Of a stretch of DNA of 64,000 bases, positions 23,971 through 32,255 are shown in pieces; within the stretch, counting starts at the first letter, position 1, and every line of letters starts with the position of its first letter. The stretch is from assembly GCF_019550915.1 (NCBI RefSeq), contig NZ_JAHWCI010000008.1, positions 372,001 through 436,000 on the forward strand, read 5' to 3'. The position numbers and the translations under genes were made by a program. The notes below the pieces were generated by a model, which was not told where the DNA came from, searched no databases, and saw nothing but the letters and a program-made list of their open reading frames with translations. The stretch comes from Mumia sp. zg.B17. GTDB taxonomy: Bacteria; Actinomycetota; Actinomycetes; Propionibacteriales; Nocardioidaceae.

Positions 23971-23996
23971 AAGATATATAGTTACGGATATATCTT
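23971..23996. repeat. AT-rich palindrome after the M20 gene
   Basis: AAGATATAT and ATATATCTT flank an 8-base centre. It starts two bases past the M20 stop codon and lies 66 bases upstream of the secreted protein's start. It may be a terminator hairpin or a regulator site. Confidence 0.6.
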
Positions 23997-23997
23997 C

Positions 23998-25353
23998 TCA
24001 AAGGGTGGGCGGGCGTCGAGCCTCCGCAAGCTTCCCCAGCAGCAACGTCTCCGCCACGCAGACCCGCGTGAACTCGCCCAGGTGCAGGCCTTCGTCGATG
24101 CCGTGCGCGCGGGTGTCGGGGTCCTCCACCCCGGTGACGAGCACCGCCGCCCCGGGGTAGCGCTCGGCGAACTCCGCGATGAACGGGATCGACCCACCGA
24201 CGCCCATGTCGATCGGCTCCACGCCGTCCCACGCCTCGCGGAACGCATCCCGAGCCGCGTCATAGGCGGGTCCGGTCGCGTCGACCTCGTACGCGTCGCC
24301 GCGGTCGTTCGGCGTCACCGTGACCCGAGCACCCCACGGCGCGTGCGACTCCAGATGTGCGACGAGCGCGTCCATCGACGCGTCGGGGTCCGAGCCGGGC
24401 GCGATGCGCATCGACACCTTCGCCCGGGCTCGCGGCACGAGCGTGTTCGACGAGTCCGCCACGGTCGGCGCATCGATGCCGATCACGCTGATCGCCGGCT
24501 TCGCCCAGAGCCGGTCCACCACCGATCCCGTGCCGATCTGCTCCACCCCGGGCAGCACGCCCGACTCGGCGGCGAGCCGGTCTGCCGGATACTCCACCTC
24601 GGCCGCGGTGGTCGCGTGCAGTCCCGCGACGGCGACCTCGCCGGCGTCGTCGTGCAGCGTGGACAGCAGCCGCGTCAGCACCATCAGCGCGTCCGGGAAG
24701 ACGCCGCCCCACATCCCCGAGTGGACGGAGTGCTTCAGCGTCTCCACCTCGACGACGCAGTCGACCAGGCCACGCAGCGTCGTCGTGAGCGCCGGCGTAC
24801 CGATGTCCCAGTTGCTGGAGTCGGCGATGACGATGACGTCCGCGGCGAGGCGGTCGCGGTACGTGTCGAGCAGCGCGCCGAGGCTCGCAGACCCGGACTC
24901 CTCCTCGCCCTCGACGAACACGGTGACCCCGACGGGCGGCTTGCCGTCCCAGGCCCGGAAGGCCGCCAGGTGCGCAGCGATCCCCGCCTTGTCGTCGGCC
25001 GCGCCCCGGCCGTACAGGCGCTCGCCACGCTCGGTCGGCTCGAACGGCGGTGACGTCCACGCGTCGGGGTCGCCGGTGGGCTGGACGTCGTGGTGCGCAT
25101 AGAGGAGCACCGTCGGAGCGCCCTCAGGGGCGGGATGGTTGGCGATGACCGCCGGCCCGCCACCCGCCTCCACGACGTCGACCTCCGCGAACCCCGCGTC
25201 GCGCAGCAGTGCCGCCACGGCGTCGGCGCTGCGCCGTACGTCCCCCGCCCGCGCCGGATCGGCGCCGACCGAAGGAATCCGCACGAGATCCCCCAGATGC
25301 GCGAGGACCGAAGGCATGATGCTGTGAAGTCGTTGCACCGCTGCAGGGCTCAT
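23998..25353 (-). CDS. M20 family dipeptidase
   Basis: A 451-residue zinc peptidase of the M20 family (dipeptidase/CNDP-like). Metal ligands are visible in LLYAHHDVQPTGD (His), YGRGAADDKAGIAAH (bridging Asp), FVEGEEESGSASL (Glu-Glu, the general base and ligand), ADSSNWD (Asp) and the C-terminal HGIDEGLHLGEF (His). The lid domain has the usual TLKHSVHSGMWGG. The start ATG has no ribosome-binding site; TATGGT (25360-25365, read on the minus strand) ends six bases upstream, so a leaderless message is likely. It is divergent from a secreted hydrolase-like gene with only 21 bases between. Confidence 0.9.
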   Translation of the reverse strand: MSPAAVQRLHSIMPSVLAHLGDLVRIPSVGADPARAGDVRRSADAVAALLRDAGFAEVDVVEAGGGPAVIANHPAPEGAPTVLLYAHHDVQPTGDPDAWTSPPFEPTERGERLYGRGAADDKAGIAAHLAAFRAWDGKPPVGVTVFVEGEEESGSASLGALLDTYRDRLAADVIVIADSSNWDIGTPALTTTLRGLVDCVVEVETLKHSVHSGMWGGVFPDALMVLTRLLSTLHDDAGEVAVAGLHATTAAEVEYPADRLAAESGVLPGVEQIGTGSVVDRLWAKPAISVIGIDAPTVADSSNTLVPRARAKVSMRIAPGSDPDASMDALVAHLESHAPWGARVTVTPNDRGDAYEVDATGPAYDAARDAFREAWDGVEPIDMGVGGSIPFIAEFAERYPGAAVLVTGVEDPDTRAHGIDEGLHLGEFTRVCVAETLLLGKLAEARRPPTL

Positions 25354-25359
25354 GCCCGC

Positions 25360-25367
25360 ACCATACG
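25360..25367. promoter_or_regulatory. Overlapping divergent -10 elements
   Basis: The 21-base gap between two divergent genes holds TATGGT on the minus strand (six bases before the M20 start). It also holds CATACG on the plus strand, seven bases before ATG 25375. If both work, the two RNA polymerases cannot occupy the site together. Confidence 0.4.
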
Positions 25368-25374
25368 GGGGATC

Positions 25375-26700
25375 ATGTCTACACTCGCCAGCCGTCTCCG
25401 TGGCGCCTCCACGCGCCGGATCGGCGCTGCCGCCACAGGTCTCGCTCTCGCCGCAGGACTGCTCGCGCCGGCCCTCGCTGCCGCCCCAGCCTCAGCGGTC
25501 GAGGCTCCAGGAAGCTTCACCGGATTCGCGTTCGACGCCTGCACGGCGCCGACGCAGGCCCAGATGGACGCGTGGTGGGTCTCGTCCCCGTACGCCGCCG
25601 TCGGCGTCTACATCTCCGGCTCGTCACGTGCCTGCGCCCAACCCGCGCTGACCCGCAGCTGGGTCACGACGCAGGCCCGCCGGGGCTGGCGCCTTCTCCC
25701 GCTCCACGTCGGGAGGCAGGCTCCCTGCTACAGCGGCAGGAAGCAGAAGATGTCGATCAACCCGACGACCGCGCGGGCCCAGGGCGTCGCGGCCGCCAAC
25801 GAGAGCGTGGCGTCGGCCAAGGCACTCGGCATCGGCCGGAAGCGGGTCCTCTACCTCGACATCGAGGCGTACTCCATCGCGAACTCCGCGTGCAACACCG
25901 CCGTCGTCAGCTTCGTCGACGGGTGGGGCTCACGACTCGCTCAGCACGGCTACCGCTCGGGCCTCTACTCGAGCGCCTCGGCGGCCATCGCCGCGATGAA
26001 CCGGCTCCGCGTGGCCCAGGTCGACAACTACCACTACCCCAACCACCTGTGGTTCGGCTGGTACAACGGCAAGGCCAACCTGGCCGCGGAGCCGTACCTC
26101 GACGACCGCTACTGGGCCAGGGGCAAGCGGATCCACCAGTACGTCGGCAACCGGGTGAGTCGCTACAACGGTGTCGCCATCAACATCGACCGCAACTACC
26201 TCGACGTCGGCGCGGGGTCGCGGGCGACCAAGCCCCGGGCACAGTGCGGCACGCACAAGATCCAGAGGTACCGGGCACTGCGGCCCCAGCAGCGCCGCCC
26301 CACCCTGACGCCTGCCGCGAAGTGCCTGCTCCGTCAGAACGGCTACTTCAAGGGATCCACACGCGGACCGGTCCACGGCGCCAAGTCGCAGCGTGCCGTC
26401 AAACGGTTCCAGGCCGCCCGGGGATGGAAGCAGACCGGCGTGGTGTCGCGTCGGACGTGGGTCGCGCTGCTGTCGAACGGGAAGGCCGCGCCGGTCCTCA
26501 AGCGCGGCTCGAACGGCAAGCACGTCTATCGGCTGCAGCGCTCGCTGACAGCGGCCCTCGGACGCCCCGTCCCCCGCAACGGACTGTTCGACGCGACCAC
26601 CCAACGGGCCGTCGTCGCCTACCGCACGAAGGTCAAGCTCCCGAGGTGGGCGACCGCGGAGCCCCGGCTGTGGGCCTCCCTGCGCGCCGGCAGACGCTAG
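25375..26700 (+). CDS. Secreted DUF1906 glycoside hydrolase-like protein with peptidoglycan-binding domains
   Basis: A 441-residue exported protein. It has a signal peptide (about residues 1-41, ending PASA-VE). A DUF1906 (Rv2525c-like) TIM-barrel domain follows at about 45-280, with acidic residues in GFAFDACTAP and YLDIEAYS. Two PG_binding_1-like repeats then lie at about 295-370 and 380-435 (KSQRAVKRFQAARGWKQTG, and TQRAVVAYRTK). The Rv2525c family is Tat-exported and cell-wall associated in mycobacteria; here the signal has RR at residues 14-15 but no full Tat motif. It probably acts on or binds the cell wall; substrate unknown. The ribosome-binding site is poor and the start lies 21 bases from the divergent M20 gene. 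Confidence 0.82.
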   Translation: MSTLASRLRGASTRRIGAAATGLALAAGLLAPALAAAPASAVEAPGSFTGFAFDACTAPTQAQMDAWWVSSPYAAVGVYISGSSRACAQPALTRSWVTTQARRGWRLLPLHVGRQAPCYSGRKQKMSINPTTARAQGVAAANESVASAKALGIGRKRVLYLDIEAYSIANSACNTAVVSFVDGWGSRLAQHGYRSGLYSSASAAIAAMNRLRVAQVDNYHYPNHLWFGWYNGKANLAAEPYLDDRYWARGKRIHQYVGNRVSRYNGVAINIDRNYLDVGAGSRATKPRAQCGTHKIQRYRALRPQQRRPTLTPAAKCLLRQNGYFKGSTRGPVHGAKSQRAVKRFQAARGWKQTGVVSRRTWVALLSNGKAAPVLKRGSNGKHVYRLQRSLTAALGRPVPRNGLFDATTQRAVVAYRTKVKLPRWATAEPRLWASLRAGRR

Positions 26701-26703
26701 CGC

Positions 26704-27078
26704 TCAGACCAGCGGGAGGTAGGGCGAGAGGTTGCTGCGCTCGCCCGAGGCGCGGACCTTGCCCGCGGAGACCGCCTCCGCCCACGTCGTACGCCCAGTG
26801 GCGAGGGCGATCCACGTCGGCGCGTCGGTCTCCACGACCGCCGGAGGCGTGCCGCGGGTGTGCCGAGCGCCCGGGATCACCTGCACGGCGGCGTACGGAG
26901 GGACCCGCACCTCGACGCTGTTGCCGGGCGCCCGCTGGTCCAGGACGGCGAGCAGGTGCTTCGTCGCCGCGCGTAGGTCGTCCGGCGACACCTGCTGGCT
27001 GCCGGTGGTCGCGAGGTCCAGCCGCGCCGCCACGGCGTCCCAGGCCGCCGGGTCGAGGGGCTTCAGTCGTCGCGCCAC
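26704..27078 (-). CDS. Bacterial SCP-like (sterol carrier family) protein
   Basis: A 124-residue protein of the small SCP2-like family found near purF in many actinobacteria. Typical segments are RRLKPLDPAAWDAVAARLDL, NSVEVRVPPYAAVQVIPG, HTRGTPPAVVETDAPTWIAL and the C-terminal SGERSNLSPYLPL. Function is unknown; SCP2 folds bind lipids. GTG 27078 lies four bases after the patatin gene stop, so they form an operon. It is convergent with the DUF1906 gene, three bases apart. Confidence 0.8.
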   Translation of the reverse strand: MARRLKPLDPAAWDAVAARLDLATTGSQQVSPDDLRAATKHLLAVLDQRAPGNSVEVRVPPYAAVQVIPGARHTRGTPPAVVETDAPTWIALATGRTTWAEAVSAGKVRASGERSNLSPYLPLV

Positions 27079-27082
27079 CCCG

Positions 27083-27934
27083 TCAGCCCCAGACCTCGGA
27101 GACGGCGCGGGCGATGGTCGCGGCCTGGTCGCGTCCTGCCCGCGCGGTGCGGGCCCGGGACGCGGGGTCGAGGACGTTGCGCCCGATCGCCCGACGCGAG
27201 GCGAGGTCCGGCGCGATGATCGTGTGGACGGCGTCCGATCCGGAGAGCTGCGACGCCGCTCGCCTCCAGGTCGGGAGCTCGACCGCGACCGGTGTCAGCG
27301 CCACCACGCGGTCGTAGCGAGCAGCCAGGTCGGCGTTCGACGACGACCTCGTGCCTCCGTCGATGTAGCGGTGGCCGTCGATCGTCACCGGCGCGAAGAC
27401 ACCGGGGACGGCACAGCTCGCCGCGATCGCGCGGGCCAGCGGGACCCCGTCCTCGCGGCTGAACGTCCGGAAGGCGCCGGTGTCGGCGTCCACCGCGGTC
27501 ACCCGCAGCTCGCGCGCCGGCCACTCCTGCGACACGAGCCGGTCGCGGATCACGGCGACGCGCTCCTCCTCCGTCGCGACGCGACCGGCAGCGGCCTCGC
27601 TCACCGCGTACGCGCCGAGGCGCCGACCGAGCGCCTCGGCGTCGCGTCCGCTGCGCAGTCCGAGCACCACCCACCGTGCCGTCACGCCCCAGCCGATCGA
27701 CGACGCGGGCTCGGGGCCGTACGTGCCGAGCGGGGAGAGCTGGCGTTCGTACATCGCCTCGGTCGTCGCACCGTTGGTCACCTGCGCCCCGACCACCGAT
27801 CCCGCCGAGGTGCCGAGGACGAGGTCGGCGCCGGTGAGGTCGACACCGGCCTCGATGAGGCCGTGCAGCAGTCCGATCTCCCAGGCGATGCCGGTGATCC
27901 CGCCGCCACCGAGAACGAGCGCGCGTGTGGTCAC
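27083..27934 (-). CDS. Patatin-like phospholipase
   Basis: A 283-residue patatin-fold lipid acyl hydrolase with a Ser-Asp dyad. The oxyanion loop LVLGGGGITGIAW is at about residues 6-18, the nucleophile elbow GTSAGS at about 41-46 and the catalytic Asp in YIDGGTRSSSN at about 190. No signal peptide, so it acts inside the cell or is exported by another route. Start GTG 27934 is supported by a -10-like CACAAT on the minus strand ending six bases upstream. Co-transcribed with the SCP-like gene, which suggests a lipid-related unit. Confidence 0.88.
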   Translation of the reverse strand: MTTRALVLGGGGITGIAWEIGLLHGLIEAGVDLTGADLVLGTSAGSVVGAQVTNGATTEAMYERQLSPLGTYGPEPASSIGWGVTARWVVLGLRSGRDAEALGRRLGAYAVSEAAAGRVATEEERVAVIRDRLVSQEWPARELRVTAVDADTGAFRTFSREDGVPLARAIAASCAVPGVFAPVTIDGHRYIDGGTRSSSNADLAARYDRVVALTPVAVELPTWRRAASQLSGSDAVHTIIAPDLASRRAIGRNVLDPASRARTARAGRDQAATIARAVSEVWG

Positions 27935-28007
27935 CGCGCCATTGTGCAGGAGAGGGCCTCGACGCGCTGCGCTCGCTGAACCTGCAGGGCGGATCTAGCG
28001 TGAACAG

Positions 28008-29048
28008 ATGCGAGCACTCCAGTACGTCGAGATCGGCAGTCCTCCTCGGGTCGTCGAGGTGGAGACCCCGGAGCCAGGGCCCGGCGAGGTCCGGCTGAAG
28101 GTGTCGGCCGCCGGGGTCTGCCACTCCGACGAGTTCGTGATGAGCCTGCCGGCGGAGGCCTACACCTTCGGGCTGCCGCTCACACTCGGCCACGAGGGCG
28201 CCGGCACCGTCGACGCGCTCGGGGACGGAGTGACGAACGTGGCGCTCGGCGACTCGGTCGCGGTGTACGGCCCCTGGGGCTGCGGACGCTGCCACGCCTG
28301 CTCGCGCGGTGCGGAGAACTCCTGCCCGTACGCCGTCGAGCTCGGCATCGCGCCGCCGGGGCTCGGAGCGCCCGGCGCGATCGCGGAGTACATGATCGTC
28401 GACGACGTACGACACCTCGTCCCTCTGGGCGACCTCGACCCTGTGCGCAACGTGTCGCTGACCGACGCGGGCCTGACGCCGTACCACGCGATCCGCACCG
28501 CCATGCCGAAGCTCGTCGGGGGCAGCACGGCCGTGGTGATCGGCGCCGGCGGCCTCGGACACGTCGCGATCCAGATCCTGCGTGCGCTCACCGGCGCCCG
28601 CGTGATCGCGCTCGACGTCAACGACGAGAAGCTCGCCCTCGCCAAGGAGGTCGGGGCCCACGAGGCGGTCCTCTCGAACGATGAGGCACCGGAGGCGATC
28701 AAGCGGCTCACCGGCGGTCTCGGCGCCGAGGCCGTCTTCGACTTCGTCGGCGCTCCGGCCACCGGCGCGATCGCGGCGGCGTCGGTCGCACTCGAGGGCG
28801 ACGTGCAGCTCGTCGGTATCGGTGGAGGCGCCGTGCCGGTCGGATTCGGGGTCACCCCGTACGACGCCGCGTTCCGGGCGCCGTACTGGGGCACCCGGTT
28901 CGAGCTCATCGAGGTCTTCGAGATGGCACGCCGCGACCAGCTCCACGTCGAGGTCGAGACCTACTCGCTCGACGAAGCACCCCAGGCGTACGAGCGTCTG
29001 CACGCCGGAGAGATCCGAGGGCGTGCCGTGGTCCTGCCGAACGACTGA
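28008..29048 (+). CDS. Zinc-dependent alcohol dehydrogenase
   Basis: A 346-residue medium-chain dehydrogenase. Catalytic zinc ligands are Cys in GVCHSDEF (about residue 37) and the GHEGAGTV His-Glu pair (about 61-62). The structural zinc loop is CGRCHACSRGAENSC (about 92-106, four Cys). The nucleotide fold GAGGLGHVAIQ is at about 179-189, with Asp in ALDVND, pointing to NAD over NADP. TAGCGT ends six bases before the ATG and there is no ribosome-binding site, so the message is probably leaderless. Alcohol substrate unknown. Confidence 0.9.
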   Translation: MRALQYVEIGSPPRVVEVETPEPGPGEVRLKVSAAGVCHSDEFVMSLPAEAYTFGLPLTLGHEGAGTVDALGDGVTNVALGDSVAVYGPWGCGRCHACSRGAENSCPYAVELGIAPPGLGAPGAIAEYMIVDDVRHLVPLGDLDPVRNVSLTDAGLTPYHAIRTAMPKLVGGSTAVVIGAGGLGHVAIQILRALTGARVIALDVNDEKLALAKEVGAHEAVLSNDEAPEAIKRLTGGLGAEAVFDFVGAPATGAIAAASVALEGDVQLVGIGGGAVPVGFGVTPYDAAFRAPYWGTRFELIEVFEMARRDQLHVEVETYSLDEAPQAYERLHAGEIRGRAVVLPND

Positions 29049-29053
29049 GGCCG

Positions 29054-29977
29054 CTATGCCAGCAGGGCCGCGATCGCCAGGATCGTGAGGAACGAGAGCA
29101 CGGTGGTCGCGAACACGACATCCCGCACGACCGCCACCGACCGGTCGTAGCGCACCGCGGTGACGAACACGTTCTGCGCCGTGGGAAGACCCGCGACCAC
29201 CACCACGGCGAGCAGGGCGCTGCCGTCGAGACCGAGGGCGAAGCGCGCGACGAGGTAGGCGACGAGCGGCTGGACGGCCAGCTTGACGACCGTCAGGATC
29301 GCCACCTGGGTGCCGGCGCCGCTCGCGCCGGGTTTCGGCCCCAGCCGCAGCGAGATGCCGAACGCGATCAGCATCCCGGGGATGGCGAGCCCGGCAAGCA
29401 GGTCGATCGGGTCGGCCACCCACCTCGGGACCGGCACGCCGGTGAGCGCGACCACCACCCCGACGACCGCGCCGACCGTGAGCGGGTTGCGGAAGGGACG
29501 CGACAGCACCGTCAGCACCGTCGGTCGCTCCATCGACTCCGACTGGTCGAGGACGACGAACGCCAGCGGCGCGAGGACGAGCAGCTGGAGGAGCAGCGCA
29601 CCGGCGACCGCGGACGCGTCACCCAGCACGTAGATCGCGATCGGGAGGCCGAGGTTGCCGGCGTTGACGTAACCCGCACAGAGGGCGGCCAGCGTGGTGT
29701 CGGCCCACCCGCGACGCCACCGCCACCGCGCGAGCACGAGAGCGACCAGCGCCACCGCCGCGACGCTCGCCGCATTCGCGACCAGCGCCTTCGACAGTGC
29801 GCCGCCGACGTCGGTGTCGGCGAGGACCGAGAACAGCAACGCGGGGCTGCCGACGAAGAACACCAGGCGCGAGAGCATCCACTGGTAGTCCAGCGTCACC
29901 ACCCCGAGGTGCGCGAGGACGAAGCCGACCGCGATCACGACGGTGATGACGCCGAACCCCTCGAGCACTCCCGTCAC
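29054..29977 (-). CDS. AEC family transporter (auxin efflux carrier-like)
   Basis: A 307-residue membrane protein with about ten helices in two five-helix halves. Typical features are the conserved Asn-Gly segment GYVNAGNLGLPIAIYVLGD (about residues 106-124) and the C-terminal VVVAGLPTAQNVFVTAVRY. Bacterial AEC members move organic acids such as malate or malonate; the substrate here is unknown. GTG 29977 is chosen for normal length; GAGGATGG upstream may serve as ribosome-binding site. Convergent with the alcohol dehydrogenase gene (five bases apart). Confidence 0.85.
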   Translation of the reverse strand: MTGVLEGFGVITVVIAVGFVLAHLGVVTLDYQWMLSRLVFFVGSPALLFSVLADTDVGGALSKALVANAASVAAVALVALVLARWRWRRGWADTTLAALCAGYVNAGNLGLPIAIYVLGDASAVAGALLLQLLVLAPLAFVVLDQSESMERPTVLTVLSRPFRNPLTVGAVVGVVVALTGVPVPRWVADPIDLLAGLAIPGMLIAFGISLRLGPKPGASGAGTQVAILTVVKLAVQPLVAYLVARFALGLDGSALLAVVVVAGLPTAQNVFVTAVRYDRSVAVVRDVVFATTVLSFLTILAIAALLA

Positions 29978-30010
29978 GGGTCCATCCTCACCGACGCGAC
30001 CCTGCGGACG

Positions 30011-30062
30011 CACGAATCCCCCGCTCTGCCGCCAGGAGGAGCGTCAGAGCGGGGGAATCGTG
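30011..30062 (-). terminator. Terminator after actP
   Basis: Arms 30011-30028 and 30045-30062 form an 18-base stem with one mismatch and a 16-base loop, containing CCCCCGCTCTG. It lies 36 bases past the symporter stop and just upstream of the AEC gene start. Confidence 0.75.
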
Positions 30063-30098
30063 TGTCTCGTGGTTGGTCAGGGTTGGTCGGTCAGCCCG

Positions 30099-31751
30099 TC
30101 ACTCGGCGCCCGCGCCGGTCATCGACCGGACCTCGAGCTCCTCGTACTTCACGGGGTCGGCCTTCTCCTTGGTCGTGACCGTGCCCAGCCACCCGAGGAA
30201 GAACCCGATCGGGATCGAGACCAGGCCGGGGTTCTCCAGCGGGAACCAGCTGAAGTCCACGCCGGTCCCGAACAGCGACAGGCTCTCCCCCGTCTCCGGG
30301 TCGACCTTGCCCGAGACCACCGGCGAGAAGAACACCAGGCCGACGGCCGAGATCAGACCGCCGTAGATGCTCCACACCGCCCCGCGCGTGTTGAAGTCCT
30401 TCCAGAACAGGTTGTAGAGGAGGGCCGGGAGGTTCGCCGACGCCGCCACGGCGAACGCCAGGGCGACCAGGAACGCGACGTTCAGCGACTGCCCGGGGAT
30501 CGCCAGCGCGATCGCCACGCCGCCGATCACGAACGCCGCGATCCGCGCGACCTTGACCTCGTCCTTGCCGGAGACCTCACCCTTCTTGAACACGTTGGCG
30601 TAGAGGTCGTGCGCGACCGACGACGCCGACGCGAGCGTGAGGCCCGCGACCACGGCGAGGATGGTGGCGAACGCCACCGCCGCGATCAGTGCGAGCAGGA
30701 TCGCGCCTCCGGTCGAGCCCGCGCCGCCACCGACGGCTTCGGCGAGCAACGGTGAGGCCAGGTTGCCGCCGGACTCGGCGACCTTGGCGTACTGGTCGTC
30801 GCTGAGCAGCGCCGCGGCACCGAACCCGAGGATCAGCGTCATCAGGTAGAACGTGCCGATCAGACCGATCGCCCAGTTCACCGACACGCGCGCTTGACGG
30901 GCCGTCGGCACCGTGTAGAAGCGGATGAGGATGTGCGGCAGACCCGCCGTGCCGAGCACCAGGGCGATGCCGAGCGACAGGAAGTCGAGCTTGCTGGTGA
31001 AGTCGGCGCCGTACTTGAGCCCGGGCTCGAGGAACGCCTGCCCCTTGCCGGAGTTCGAGGCGGCCGTGCCGAGCAGCTCGGACAGGTTGAAATTGAACTT
31101 CGCCAGCACCAGGATGCTGATCAGCAGCGTGCCGGCCATGAGCAGCACCGCCTTGACGATCTGCACCCAGGTCGTCCCCTTCATGCCGCCGACCACGACA
31201 TAGAAGATCATCAGCACGCCGACGGCGACGATCGTCAGGTTCTTCAGCGTGTCGCCCTCGACGCCGAGCAGCAGCGACACGAGCGCGCCGGCACCGACCA
31301 TCTGCGCGAGGAGATAGAAGATCGACACGACGACGGTGGAGACTGACGCAGCGGTACGGACAGGACGCTGCCGCATCCGGTACGCCAGCTGGTCGGCCAT
31401 CGTGAAGCGGCCGGAGTTGCGCAGCAGCTCGGCGACGAGGAGCAGCGCGACCAGCCAGGCGACGAGGAACCCGATGGAGTAGAGGAAGCCGTCGTAGCCG
31501 GACAGCGCGATGGCGCCGGAGATGCCGAGGAACGACGCCGCCGACATGTAGTCGCCGCCGATCGCGAGGCCGTTCTGGAAGCCGGTGAACGACCGGCCGC
31601 CGGCGTAGTAGTCGGCCGCCGTCTTGTTGTTGCGGCTCGCCCAGAACGTGATGGCGACCGTGAGCAGCACGACACCGACGAAGAGGACGGTGGTCAGAGT
31701 CTGGTGGTCACCCTCGGCACTGGCTGCGAGGACCACGTCGCGTCCGCTCAT
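30099..31751 (-). CDS. actP: Cation/acetate symporter, SSS family
   Basis: A 550-residue solute:sodium symporter of the ActP type with about 13 helices. YYAGGRSFTGFQNGLAIGGD and MSAASFLGISGAIALSGYDG (about residues 47-85) hold the sodium and substrate sites, and GTAGLPHILIRFYTVPTARQ (about 268-287) is a family landmark. The C-terminus is cytosolic and acidic. It overlaps the upstream DUF485 gene by four bases (ATGA), the usual yjcH-actP arrangement, and probably takes up acetate or related carboxylates. A Crp/GlxR-like box precedes the operon. Confidence 0.92.
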   Translation of the reverse strand: MSGRDVVLAASAEGDHQTLTTVLFVGVVLLTVAITFWASRNNKTAADYYAGGRSFTGFQNGLAIGGDYMSAASFLGISGAIALSGYDGFLYSIGFLVAWLVALLLVAELLRNSGRFTMADQLAYRMRQRPVRTAASVSTVVVSIFYLLAQMVGAGALVSLLLGVEGDTLKNLTIVAVGVLMIFYVVVGGMKGTTWVQIVKAVLLMAGTLLISILVLAKFNFNLSELLGTAASNSGKGQAFLEPGLKYGADFTSKLDFLSLGIALVLGTAGLPHILIRFYTVPTARQARVSVNWAIGLIGTFYLMTLILGFGAAALLSDDQYAKVAESGGNLASPLLAEAVGGGAGSTGGAILLALIAAVAFATILAVVAGLTLASASSVAHDLYANVFKKGEVSGKDEVKVARIAAFVIGGVAIALAIPGQSLNVAFLVALAFAVAASANLPALLYNLFWKDFNTRGAVWSIYGGLISAVGLVFFSPVVSGKVDPETGESLSLFGTGVDFSWFPLENPGLVSIPIGFFLGWLGTVTTKEKADPVKYEELEVRSMTGAGAE

Positions 31752-32086
31752 CGGGTGATCTCCTCGTCGTACTCGGCGCGCAGTGAGTCAGCGAGCGGGT
31801 CGAGGTTCTTGACGGAGAACTTCGAGTACCAGATCGCGATGGCGAAGGTGGAGACGAACTGGAGCAGTCCGAAGATCAGGGCGACGTTGATGTTGCCGAC
31901 GACCTTGGCGTTCATCAGGTCGGGCGCCCAGTTGGAGCAGATGACGTACAGCAGGTACCAGGCCATGAAGCCGATCGTCACGGGGACGACGAAGCCTATG
32001 TACTTGCGTTTGAGGGTGTGGAACTCCTCGGTGGAGCGGATGCGTGCGTAGGCCGCATCCTCCGCCGCTGTGGTTCTCTCGATCAC
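31748..32086 (-). CDS. DUF485 membrane protein
   Basis: A 112-residue YjcH-like protein with two membrane helices (about residues 34-54 and 70-90) after a soluble N-terminus containing EEFHTLKRKYIGFVVP. DUF485 proteins are almost always encoded next to SSS symporters and are thought to be accessory. The start is followed directly by actP through an ATGA overlap. Confidence 0.92.
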   Translation of the reverse strand: MIERTTAAEDAAYARIRSTEEFHTLKRKYIGFVVPVTIGFMAWYLLYVICSNWAPDLMNAKVVGNINVALIFGLLQFVSTFAIAIWYSKFSVKNLDPLADSLRAEYDEEITR

Positions 32087-32150
32087 GGCTTCGCCTCTCG
32101 GGACGCACGGGCATGGGTGTTCTCGCGTGAGGCTAGGGGCGGCCGCAGGG

Positions 32151-32166
32151 TGTGTGCCAGGTCACA
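32151..32166. promoter_or_regulatory. Crp/GlxR-like box upstream of the DUF485-actP operon
   Basis: TGTGTGCCAGGTCACA matches TGTGA-N6-TCACA at nine of ten positions and sits in a longer palindrome, GGGTGTG-N8-CACACCC (32148-32169). It is 65 bases upstream of the DUF485 start. Confidence 0.65.
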
Positions 32167-32255
32167 CCCGAGAGGTTCGGTGGACGTGCGCGACCGGTCG
32201 CCGTACGGCATCGCGCGCGCGCCGAGCGGTCGCGCTCACGCGACGAACGGCGGGG

